64,000 nt of DNA from J054 sp965223095 (GTDB taxonomy: Bacteria; Pseudomonadota; Gammaproteobacteria; Steroidobacterales; GCA-2729495), in NCBI GenBank assembly GCA_965223095.1, contig OZ244979.1, positions 2,976,001-3,040,000 on the forward strand, in the 5' to 3' direction. Every line of letters begins with the position of its first letter. Position 1 is the stretch's first letter. Below the pieces are notes generated by a model. The model saw only the letters and a program-made list of their open reading frames with translations, did no database searches and was not told the DNA's origin. Shown piece by piece: positions 18,223 to 26,096 of the stretch. Both the position numbers and the translations under genes were made by a program.

Positions 18223-18528
18223 ATGCAAACACCGGGCACCATCACATCAGATTCAAACCACGTTGCGACAAACTTCGGCAACCGGTTCCGGCAAATATTT
18301 CTGAGAAAGTTGTGGTTGCCGCGCGGACTCTACGAGGCCCTTCCCTATTTGTACATTGCGGTTGGGATGCTCGCACTGCTGTCAGCGATCTTTAGTCCGG
18401 GCTGGGCATGGATCTTACCTTATGTCTTATTGGCGGGACTCATCCTATTGCACTTAGGGCTAGGCCTGGTTGCCCTGCGCTATCGATTTCGAAAAAGTCG
18501 GCGACGGCCACTCGCCCCCAAGACCTGA
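18223..18528 (+). CDS. Small two-helix membrane protein
   Basis: 101 residues, no recognised family. Two hydrophobic helices (about residues 41-60 and 62-84) are flanked by a basic C-terminal tail (RYRFRKSRRRP), consistent with an inner-membrane protein having both ends in the cytosol. The N-terminal third is polar and contains FRQIFLRKLWLPRGLYEALP. A GAGGG Shine-Dalgarno lies eight bases before the ATG. It follows the FHA protein by 79 bases and could be co-transcribed with it. Confidence 0.6.
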   Translation: MQTPGTITSDSNHVATNFGNRFRQIFLRKLWLPRGLYEALPYLYIAVGMLALLSAIFSPGWAWILPYVLLAGLILLHLGLGLVALRYRFRKSRRRPLAPKT

Positions 18529-18650
18529 GTGTAAACTTCCAAATAGTTCACGCTTGGACCAGCTGTCCACTTTAGCTTAGGCCGCGACTGGCTTCAGCAG
18601 CGGACCCTGCATTAGACTGCTAGCCGATCCTTTCATCGGGCCAGCACATC

Positions 18651-18929
18651 GTGAAACGCAGCACCCTTATTCTTCTCATCCTTTGCGTCATGGCCGCCCT
18701 GCTGGCGCCAGTTGTGGTCTATCTCTTCGGCAGCGCGTTAATGGGCCCCTATGAGGGTCCCGGCGGTTTAGGAGGATTTGTCGGGCATGTCTACGGCCAA
18801 GCTCTAGCGGGTAAGACCAGCGCCATTGCCCTGATGCTCAGCCCGACTCTCGCGCTGCTGACCTGGTGGGGTCTGGCCGGGTATCTGCGACCTGGCCCGC
18901 CGGCATCGGTGACAAAAGAAGCTAAATAA
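18651..18929 (+). CDS. Small membrane protein
   Basis: 92 residues, family unknown. Starts at GTG and has an N-terminal hydrophobic helix (LILLILCVMAALLAPVVVYL) and a second near residues 58-78, with a Gly-rich loop (GPYEGPGGLGGFVGHVYG) between them. No Shine-Dalgarno is obvious, so the exact start is uncertain. An AT-rich tract with several T-runs follows and may end transcription. Confidence 0.45.
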   Translation: MKRSTLILLILCVMAALLAPVVVYLFGSALMGPYEGPGGLGGFVGHVYGQALAGKTSAIALMLSPTLALLTWWGLAGYLRPGPPASVTKEAK

Positions 18930-19071
18930 TTTCTTATTTTTCAGTAGGTCAGGTGGCTTTTTTTACTTTTTATGTCACATCTTTACATCGCTTCCCACCG
19001 CCTGGTTTATAGTGCCAGGGTGGGCTTAGGCTGCGACCAAGCTAGAACAATCAAATAAAAGCAGCCATCAA

Positions 19072-19356
19072 TTAAGGCCAGTAATACCAACCGGTCGCGA
19101 ACAAACCCACCCAAAACACGGTCAATACCGGGTAACGCCAAGGTCGCTGTCGCAGACTGCCCACGAAGGCACCGCCCGCGACCAGCGATAGCAGCGCAAA
19201 AACAGCCGCGCTACGCAGCAATAACGGCAGCTCATTGGCCACACGAGGATAGTCCGACCTGAGGATCACGAAAATTAGCGCAACAACAGCCAGCCCGAAG
19301 GCTATTGCCGCCAGGCTGCCTAGAAAAATGCCTAGAATTACCGTGAATGGACGCAT
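19072..19356 (-). CDS. Small three-helix membrane protein
   Basis: 94 residues, unrecognised. Three hydrophobic segments (about 4-28, 41-62 and 73-92) and a short aromatic end (GLFATGWYYWP). The ATG giving MRPFTVILGIF is preferred; the in-frame ORF extends upstream but that part is polar and overlaps the divergent prc gene. Divergent from prc with about 115 bases between starts. Confidence 0.5.
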   Translation of the reverse strand: MRPFTVILGIFLGSLAAIAFGLAVVALIFVILRSDYPRVANELPLLLRSAAVFALLSLVAGGAFVGSLRQRPWRYPVLTVFWVGLFATGWYYWP

Positions 19357-19470
19357 GAATGCTGGGTCATTGAATGGATTAGACCGGTGTCTATGAAAAC
19401 TGCCTGGTATTCTTGAATAATGGCCGTGCCGCACGGAGCGCTGCCGCGACTGAGCGAGACAGAAAACGGA

Positions 19471-21600
19471 ATGACAAAAACACGACGATCCGACAATGGC
19501 TTCGGGCCAAAGCACTTCTTAACAAGCTGGGTTCTTGCCTTAACACTCGCCCTGCCTAATTATTCTGGCGCTGATGACGCCAGCGTCGCGCCCACTATTC
19601 TCGATTCAAACGCCCGGCATCGCCAGGTATCGCGTATGGTAACTCGCTTCGTTGAACGTGCCCACTATGCTCGAGCCCGGGTCGATGACGATCTATCCAG
19701 CGAGATCCTGGACAACTACCTAGATTCCTTAGATCCGGGCAAGCACTATTTCTTATCCTCGGATATCGAGTACTTCTCGCGCTACGGTTCTGGGCTGGAT
19801 GATGTGCTGCGTTCCGGCGAACTGGATCCCGTGTTTGACGTCTTTCGCTTATACCGATTACGCGCGCAGCAAAATCTAAGCCACGCCATTGGCTTACTCG
19901 ACACAGAGCCCGACTTTACGCAAGACGAAATTTACTACTTCGATCGCGACGATCTTCCCTGGCTGGATATGCCAGCCGACATGCAGGACCTATGGCGACG
20001 GCGCGTCAAAAATGACGCCCTAAGCTTGATCATGGCAGATAAGAGCTGGGAAGAAGCGGCCACGATTCTGCGCAAACGATATCAACGAGTGCTGAACAGG
20101 ATTAATGAGCTAGATAGCGATGAAGTGTTTGAAAACTTCATGAACGCCTTCGCGCATACCCTTGACCCGCATTCTAGTTACTTGTCGCCAAGACAGTCTG
20201 AAGAGTACCGAATTCAAATGAGTCTGTCCTACCAAGGCATCGGTGCTTCACTGAAACTAGACGAAGATCTGGTCACCGTACTCAATGTCATCCCGGGCGG
20301 TCCGGCCGCCATCGATGGCCGCATTAAGGCCGAAGACCGAATTACAGCGGTCGGTCAAGAAGATTCTAAAGAGATGGTTGATGTCGTGGGCTGGCAACTA
20401 GATGACGTGGTACAGCTCATTCGTGGCCCGAGTGGCACCGCCGTACGATTGCAAATCTTACCGGCCGATGGACTGGCGGGCGCTGATGAAATCATCGTTG
20501 ACTTGACGCGCGACAAAATCAAACTTTCTGAACAAGCCGCTAGCGGTGAAGCCATTGAGGTGGACCGGAACGGCGAAACCATGCGCGTTGGCGTGATCAA
20601 AGTACCCAGCTTTTACCAAGACTTTGATGCGCGTAGCCGCGGTGACGAAAACTACGTCAGTACAACCCGTGATGTCGAGCGGATCATTGCCGAGCTGGAG
20701 GCAGCAGGCGTTGAAGGGCTAATTCTTGACCTGCGAGGCAACGGCGGCGGACACCTCTCTGAAGCCACGGCGTTGACGGGCTTGTTTATTGACAAAGGCC
20801 CGGTGGTACAACTCAAGGACATGAATGGCCGCATCGAGGTGCTGGATGATCCTATTCCTTCTGTCGCCTACGATGGCCCAATCGTCGTCATGGTAGATCG
20901 CTTTAGTGCCTCCGCATCAGAAATTTTTGCCGCCGCCATGCAAGACTATCAGCGCGGGATCGTGATCGGCCAACAAACGTTCGGTAAAGGTACGGTGCAA
21001 AACCTTTACCTACTAGACCAGTATGCACGGCGCGTTCCAGAAGACGGACTCGGACAACTGACGCTAACGATTGGCAAATACTACCGTGTTACCGGTGGCA
21101 GTACGCAGCACCGCGGCGTGCTGCCGGATATAGACCTACCATCTTCGGTGGACGTCAGCCGTGTCGGTGAAAGCAGTCGTGATCGTGCTCTGCCATGGGA
21201 TCAGATCGATTCCACACGATTTCGACGTGCGGGCTTGCCGGCGAACAATCAAATTGATCTATTGAACCGCACTCAACAAGACCGCAGCTCTAGTGATCCG
21301 GATGTCCTTTATTTGCTATCTGATATTGCTGAACTAGAGCAAGCGCGTGCGCAGAAATATGTATCGCTAAATTTAGAAGCACGAATTGCCGAACGGGCAG
21401 CCCGGAAAGACAATCAACTAGCCCGAGAGAATCGACGGCGAATAGCCCGCGGCTTGGAACCCGTTAGCTCCATGGAAGACCTGAGCGAAGAAGACGAAAT
21501 CGATGTGCTGCGCAGCCAAGCAGCCGAAGTTTTGGCTGATATTGTGATTCTGGCGGAACGTAAAGATACTTCGCTCGTCAGCCAGACCGCAGATAAATAG
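19471..21600 (+). CDS. prc: Tail-specific periplasmic protease Prc/Tsp (C-terminal processing peptidase)
   Basis: Serine-lysine protease that degrades or trims periplasmic proteins from the C-terminus, including proteins carrying the ssrA tag, so it may act on products of the tmRNA system encoded earlier. 709 residues with a signal peptide. A PDZ domain begins around residue 240 (GIGASLKLDEDLVTVLNVIPG). The catalytic core has RFSASASEIF with Ser481 and FGKGTVQ with Lys506, the same 25-residue spacing as E. coli Ser430/Lys455. The DUF3340-like C-terminal tail is charged. Starts at the ATG that opens the basic signal sequence. Confidence 0.94.
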   Translation: MTKTRRSDNGFGPKHFLTSWVLALTLALPNYSGADDASVAPTILDSNARHRQVSRMVTRFVERAHYARARVDDDLSSEILDNYLDSLDPGKHYFLSSDIEYFSRYGSGLDDVLRSGELDPVFDVFRLYRLRAQQNLSHAIGLLDTEPDFTQDEIYYFDRDDLPWLDMPADMQDLWRRRVKNDALSLIMADKSWEEAATILRKRYQRVLNRINELDSDEVFENFMNAFAHTLDPHSSYLSPRQSEEYRIQMSLSYQGIGASLKLDEDLVTVLNVIPGGPAAIDGRIKAEDRITAVGQEDSKEMVDVVGWQLDDVVQLIRGPSGTAVRLQILPADGLAGADEIIVDLTRDKIKLSEQAASGEAIEVDRNGETMRVGVIKVPSFYQDFDARSRGDENYVSTTRDVERIIAELEAAGVEGLILDLRGNGGGHLSEATALTGLFIDKGPVVQLKDMNGRIEVLDDPIPSVAYDGPIVVMVDRFSASASEIFAAAMQDYQRGIVIGQQTFGKGTVQNLYLLDQYARRVPEDGLGQLTLTIGKYYRVTGGSTQHRGVLPDIDLPSSVDVSRVGESSRDRALPWDQIDSTRFRRAGLPANNQIDLLNRTQQDRSSSDPDVLYLLSDIAELEQARAQKYVSLNLEARIAERAARKDNQLARENRRRIARGLEPVSSMEDLSEEDEIDVLRSQAAEVLADIVILAERKDTSLVSQTADK

Positions 21601-22647
21601 TTAATTCACCAAAACGGCGCACAGGTCCCAGTAGTCTTCGACCAGCACATTAACCGTATTGACGCCATCACCCCTCGGCTCACCACTGTTGTCAATGGTC
21701 AAGGGCATTAGGGTGCAGCAACCTGAATTTGGCACTGCATCTGTGTCCAAACGGTAGCTTACTTCGCGCGCAAGATACGCGGCGCGTCGGCGAATACAGT
21801 CGCGCAGGTCGCCGCGCGCCTCTAGGGTCTGCATATGTTCTGAGGCACGCTTACTCAGCTTCCAGCAATGACTGCGGCCCCCATAGCTAATGTCACGCAG
21901 CTGACGCTCGGCGGCCTCTCGGGCAAGCTCGGCAATGCCGTCCCGAGAAAAATGCAATAGCAACTCTTGGGCTAAAGCGATGACAGCGAGATTAATTTTT
22001 CGCTTTGCAGGTACAGAAAGGTCCTCTGGTCCCGGCGAAGTTTCAGCGGCGAGCATCGCACGCCGTTTTTGCAGCCCTTCTAATTGCTGATTTGCAGCAG
22101 CGATCGCTGCCTGGAGCGCGTCAATTTCAATCTTACGATTCGGACCACCAAAGTAATCGCGCAGCCAAGCGCTGGGACGACCGGCACCTAGATTCGCTAA
22201 TCGCTCGCCGTGGGTGTGAACACGGCCCAGCAAAACGCTAATCTGTGCATCTAGGTCTGCCAGCGCACGATCATGACGCTCAGTAAATGCTTGCATACCG
22301 CGGCGGGCTTCGACTTCCTGCTGGTGATCAGATAAGTCGCTCGCCAGGCGTTCAAGCCGCCGGCGACAATGCCGCCATAGGTTCCTGGATTGATAGTATA
22401 GCGCGGCGTTTGCGGCTTGAACTGGGTCGCTAAGCAAGCCTTCCAGCCGTTGAATTTGTTGCTGGAGCCGAAGAATTTCTCCGTCTTGCCGCCGCAGGCG
22501 ATCCTGGAAAGCTTCGCGCTCTGTTTGCTGACGGCTAAACTCTTTCTTTAACGCCGCCCGTTTCCAAAATAGGTCCAGCAACCGATCGTCGTCGGATTCT
22601 TTTTTGCGTCGTCTTTGTGGTTGCGAAGCAAGAGTTTCCATCAGCAT
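21601..22647 (-). CDS. Coiled-coil protein of unknown function
   Basis: 348 residues, soluble, highly charged, unrecognised. The first half is a long coiled coil (KKESDDDRLLDLFWKRAALK onwards to about residue 125). A second helical part follows (IEIDALQAAIAAANQQLEGL), then a compact domain with SRDGIAELAREAAERQLRDI and several cysteines near the end (SGCCTLMP, DLCAVLVN). Two ATGs (22647, 22641) are possible starts; a longer TTG start is less likely. It ends one base from the convergent prc stop. It shares its direction with the DUF1249 gene upstream. No function is proposed. Confidence 0.6.
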   Translation of the reverse strand: MLMETLASQPQRRRKKESDDDRLLDLFWKRAALKKEFSRQQTEREAFQDRLRRQDGEILRLQQQIQRLEGLLSDPVQAANAALYYQSRNLWRHCRRRLERLASDLSDHQQEVEARRGMQAFTERHDRALADLDAQISVLLGRVHTHGERLANLGAGRPSAWLRDYFGGPNRKIEIDALQAAIAAANQQLEGLQKRRAMLAAETSPGPEDLSVPAKRKINLAVIALAQELLLHFSRDGIAELAREAAERQLRDISYGGRSHCWKLSKRASEHMQTLEARGDLRDCIRRRAAYLAREVSYRLDTDAVPNSGCCTLMPLTIDNSGEPRGDGVNTVNVLVEDYWDLCAVLVN

Positions 22648-22751
22648 TGGAGAGCGCGGGTACGGTGGGATCCGCAAAAATACCTGCTAGGAGTCTATTA
22701 CACGGCGGTGGACAAAAGCTTGAAGCAATCGTCACTTTGCCGCGCCAGGGG

Positions 22752-23243
22752 CTAAGTCGGTTCCGCGGTCTCAGCCTCGCGCAGTGCGGCCGCTGGCTTA
22801 AACCGATGGCCCTGATCCAGCAAGTAGTCTAGCCACTTGCTCAGCATCATGTTTCGCGCCCAACGGCGGTCTAGTTCGCGACCGTAGTGGGCACGCAATT
22901 GCGCCAGCATGCCATGCTGATGGTGTCTCGCCCAGCCCATCACTTCCAACATTCGCGCATCAAGATAAAGACGCAAGCTCAAGTCGGGATCCGCACGCGC
23001 ACTGTCCTCGTGAGGCAAGTAGTAGGTCAGTCGCAGAGCTCGCGTATACTTACTAGATTCACCCAGCGTAAGATACAAGGGAAAATCTGTTGGCGGTACA
23101 GATAGCTTGTCGCCGAGAATGATTGATGGCTCGCCGGCGAGTTGCGCAAACTTGATAAAATTCGCTTCATACAAGGCCATGAGTCCGCCAAAACTTCGCG
23201 GACTAGCGATGCATTCTGGAACGATATCGCTATCTGAAAACAT
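22752..23243 (-). CDS. DUF1249 family protein (YqiB-like)
   Basis: 163 residues with the DUF1249 pattern: a short lead, then SFGGLMALYEANFIKFAQLA, later YTRALRLTYYLP and LRLYLDARMLEVMGW, and the basic C-terminal helical region HYGRELDRRWARNMMLSKWL. In E. coli yqiB lies by the nudF/cpdA genes; here it is separate and lies next to a phosphoglucomutase. The biochemical role of the family is not known. Start chosen at the ATG giving MFSDSDIV, which puts the conserved region at the usual distance from the N-terminus. Confidence 0.85.
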   Translation of the reverse strand: MFSDSDIVPECIASPRSFGGLMALYEANFIKFAQLAGEPSIILGDKLSVPPTDFPLYLTLGESSKYTRALRLTYYLPHEDSARADPDLSLRLYLDARMLEVMGWARHHQHGMLAQLRAHYGRELDRRWARNMMLSKWLDYLLDQGHRFKPAAALREAETAEPT

Positions 23244-23321
23244 GCCTCGAATATAGCACAGAGCTTTCGGTAGACCGCAAGTAGAATCGGTCACAAAAAA
23301 CACAATTGCTAATACAATACT

Positions 23322-24965
23322 ATGAGCACAAGTTTTACGATTAGACAGGTCTCATGCGCTCCATTTCAGGACCAAAGACCAGGAACGGCAGGCTTAAGAA
23401 AGAAGGTCCAAGTTTTTCAACAGGAGCACTACTTAGAGAGCTTTCTACAAGCAATCTTTGCAACCGTCGATTTTAAAGCAGGCGCGGTTCTGGTCACGGG
23501 CGGCGACGGCCGCTATTTGAACACCGAAGCAATACAAATCATCGCGCGCATGGCGGCCGCCCACGGCGTGCGCAAGCTCATTACGGGGCAACACGGACTG
23601 CTATCAACACCAGCCGCATCCTTGCTAATACGTCAGCGTGAAGCAAGCGGTGGCTTGTTATTGACGGCCAGTCACAATCCCGGCGGCCCCGATGGTGATT
23701 TTGGTATTAAATTTAACACCGCCACGGGCGGTCAAGCACCCGAGTCGCTAACCGAAGCAATTTATTCCGCTAGCAAGAATGTCCGCGAATACTCCATCGC
23801 AGATCTTCCGCCCATTGATCTCGGTCGACTGGGTACACAGACGCTGGGCGAATTTTCCATCGAAGTGCTAAACAGCACCCGCGGCTATGCGGACGTTATG
23901 GAATCACTCTTCGATTTTAACCGTATGGCAGATTGGCTAAAGGACAGCCATAGCGTGTGCTTTGATGCCTTGCATGCCATCACGGGGCCCTATGCCGACG
24001 AAATTTTGTGCCGCCGTTTAGGCGCCCCCGAATCGTCTGTATTGCATGCTTCACCGCAACCAGACTTTGGCGGCTTTCATCCGGATCCGAATCCCGTAGA
24101 TGCCGCGCACCTCATTAGGCTTGCCAATAGTGAGACCTCCCCCGATCTAATCGCTGCCTCCGACGGCGACGGCGATCGCAATATGATTTGCGGGCCAGGC
24201 ACCATGGTTTCGCCGGGCGACAGCGTCGCGGTGATGTTGGCCAATGCCCAGCAACTACCCGGCTATAAGGACGCGATCCCGGGTGTTGCTCGATCGATGC
24301 CAACGAGCCGGGCGCTAGATGTGGTCGCCGGTTCACTAGACATCCCATGCCACGTGACCCCCACCGGCTGGCGATATTTTTGCAATCTACTCGAGGATGG
24401 GCGGATTGGATTATGCGGCGAAGAAAGTTTTGGAACGGGTTCGGCGCACGCCAGAGAGAAAGATGGCCTGTGGGCCGTGCTGTATTGGCTAAACTTATTA
24501 GCTGTATTGGACCGACCCGTCGGCGAAATACTAAGACAACATTGGCAACGCTTTGGCAGGCACTACTACCAACGCCAAGATTACTTTATCGCGGCTAGCG
24601 AGCAGGCCCAGCAACTCGTCGAAAAACTGCGGACATCACTACCCCGCTTGGCCGGTAAAGCCATCGACAACACGCGCATCAGCGCTACCGACGATTTTCA
24701 CTACCGCGATCCAGTGGATGGTAGCGAATCGACCCATCAAGGCATGTCAATTTCCTTCGAGGACCATTCGCGTGTGGTCTACCGTCTGTCAGGCACGGGT
24801 ACCGCCGGCGCCACATTGCGCGTTTATCTTGAACGTTTCGCGGACCCGCAGTCGCGCCACGACCTGGCAGTGCGCGACGCCCTCTCGCCGCTTGCACAGC
24901 GTGCCGCCGAACTCGCCAATATTCGAGAGCATACGGGGCTGAGCAACCCCACTGCGACGATATAG
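23322..24965 (+). CDS. pgm: Phosphoglucomutase (eukaryotic-type alpha-PGM)
   Basis: Interconverts glucose 1-phosphate and glucose 6-phosphate, linking glycolysis with glycogen and sugar-nucleotide synthesis. 547 residues. All four site loops are present: phosphoserine loop TASHNPGG (Ser117), metal loop DGDGDRN, sugar loop GEESFGTGS and phosphate loop RLSGTGTAGATLR. The opening PGTAGLRKKVQVFQQEHYLE shows that it is of the PGM1/rhizobial type rather than the shorter ManB/AlgC type. The gene stands alone, 78 bases from the divergent DUF1249 gene. Identity is secure. Confidence 0.95.
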   Translation: MSTSFTIRQVSCAPFQDQRPGTAGLRKKVQVFQQEHYLESFLQAIFATVDFKAGAVLVTGGDGRYLNTEAIQIIARMAAAHGVRKLITGQHGLLSTPAASLLIRQREASGGLLLTASHNPGGPDGDFGIKFNTATGGQAPESLTEAIYSASKNVREYSIADLPPIDLGRLGTQTLGEFSIEVLNSTRGYADVMESLFDFNRMADWLKDSHSVCFDALHAITGPYADEILCRRLGAPESSVLHASPQPDFGGFHPDPNPVDAAHLIRLANSETSPDLIAASDGDGDRNMICGPGTMVSPGDSVAVMLANAQQLPGYKDAIPGVARSMPTSRALDVVAGSLDIPCHVTPTGWRYFCNLLEDGRIGLCGEESFGTGSAHAREKDGLWAVLYWLNLLAVLDRPVGEILRQHWQRFGRHYYQRQDYFIAASEQAQQLVEKLRTSLPRLAGKAIDNTRISATDDFHYRDPVDGSESTHQGMSISFEDHSRVVYRLSGTGTAGATLRVYLERFADPQSRHDLAVRDALSPLAQRAAELANIREHTGLSNPTATI

Positions 24966-25198
24966 CCGCGATCTAGCACCGCGTGGCAAAAACACTGAGT
25001 TGAGACGGCCTAGGCTAGCCAGTCAACGGCCCAAGACGCCCCCCCAAGCAAACGCATTGCCATTGGGACCTTGCGACATATCAATAAATGGCACATCGCC
25101 AAGCTACTGCCGTAAAATTGATGCTGACCCAGTAGAGGTGATCGGGGCGATGCTGCGCAAGCTTTGACCTTACGGATTACCGGCGCAGGCTGGCGCGC

Positions 25199-26023
25199 CT
25201 AGGGCCGAACACGGCGTTCGATCCCCGTACTGTTGAGAATCGTGCTGGCAATCTCCTCGATTGAAGATTGGCTCGTATCCACATACGGGATTTGCAAACG
25301 TCGAAACAGTGCCTCGGCGGCTCGCAACTCGAAACGCACTTGCTGCATACTAGCGTAACGGCCCATGGGCCGACGTTCCTTGCGAATCTCGCGCAGGCGC
25401 TCGGCGGAGATAGTCAAGCCGAACAGTTTTTGCCGATGCGGAACGAGGCTGTCCGGCAGCCGCCCCGTTTCCAGTTCCTCTTCAGCCAGCGGAAAGTTGG
25501 CCGCATAGACGCCATAGGTTAAGGCCAAATACAGGCAGGTTGGTGTCTTGCCTGAGCGCGACACGCCGATCAAGATAATATCCGCTTTGTCGTAGTCGGT
25601 GGTTCGGCCACCGTCATCATAATTTAGCGCGTAATTAGTCGCTTCCATACGCTGGTCATAGGCGGTGACATCCGCCATGCCATGAGCGCGCCCCACGGTA
25701 TGCGACGACTCCACCTGCAATTCCTGTTCAAGGGGACCCAGATAAGTCTCAAAAAAATCCAAGAACAAACCTTCCACCTGTTTGAAAGGCGCGCGTAACT
25801 CATCCTGAACCAGCGTACCAAAGACAATGGGCCGGGCAGCTTGCTCCCGCCCCACCGCGTTAATCCGTTTAACGGCGGCATTTGCCTTGTCAAGGGAATC
25901 CACAAATGGCAGAGTAATTTGCTGAAAGCCCTGCTGGTCAAACTGAGTAAGCAAGCTTAAACCGAGGGTTTCCGCTGTCACGCCCGTCTGATCGGATACG
26001 AAAAAGATGGTGCGTCGAGTCAT
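25199..26023 (-). CDS. ppsR: PEP synthase regulatory protein (PSRP, DUF299)
   Basis: Bifunctional ADP-dependent kinase / Pi-dependent pyrophosphorylase that inactivates or reactivates PEP synthase by phosphorylating a threonine beside its catalytic histidine. 274 residues. The N-terminus IFFVSDQTGVTAETLGLSLL and the P-loop GVSRSGKT (153-160) are diagnostic, as is the closing PYVDTSQSSIEEIASTI. It is divergent from its target ppsA with about 70 bases between starts, so regulator and enzyme share a promoter region, the common proteobacterial arrangement. Confidence 0.96.
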   Translation of the reverse strand: MTRRTIFFVSDQTGVTAETLGLSLLTQFDQQGFQQITLPFVDSLDKANAAVKRINAVGREQAARPIVFGTLVQDELRAPFKQVEGLFLDFFETYLGPLEQELQVESSHTVGRAHGMADVTAYDQRMEATNYALNYDDGGRTTDYDKADIILIGVSRSGKTPTCLYLALTYGVYAANFPLAEEELETGRLPDSLVPHRQKLFGLTISAERLREIRKERRPMGRYASMQQVRFELRAAEALFRRLQIPYVDTSQSSIEEIASTILNSTGIERRVRP

Positions 26024-26096
26024 CGACTAAATCGTTGGTTTTTATGGGCGAAGCACGATTGTGCATGACTGCCCGCTTAACACAAGGGAAATTAGC

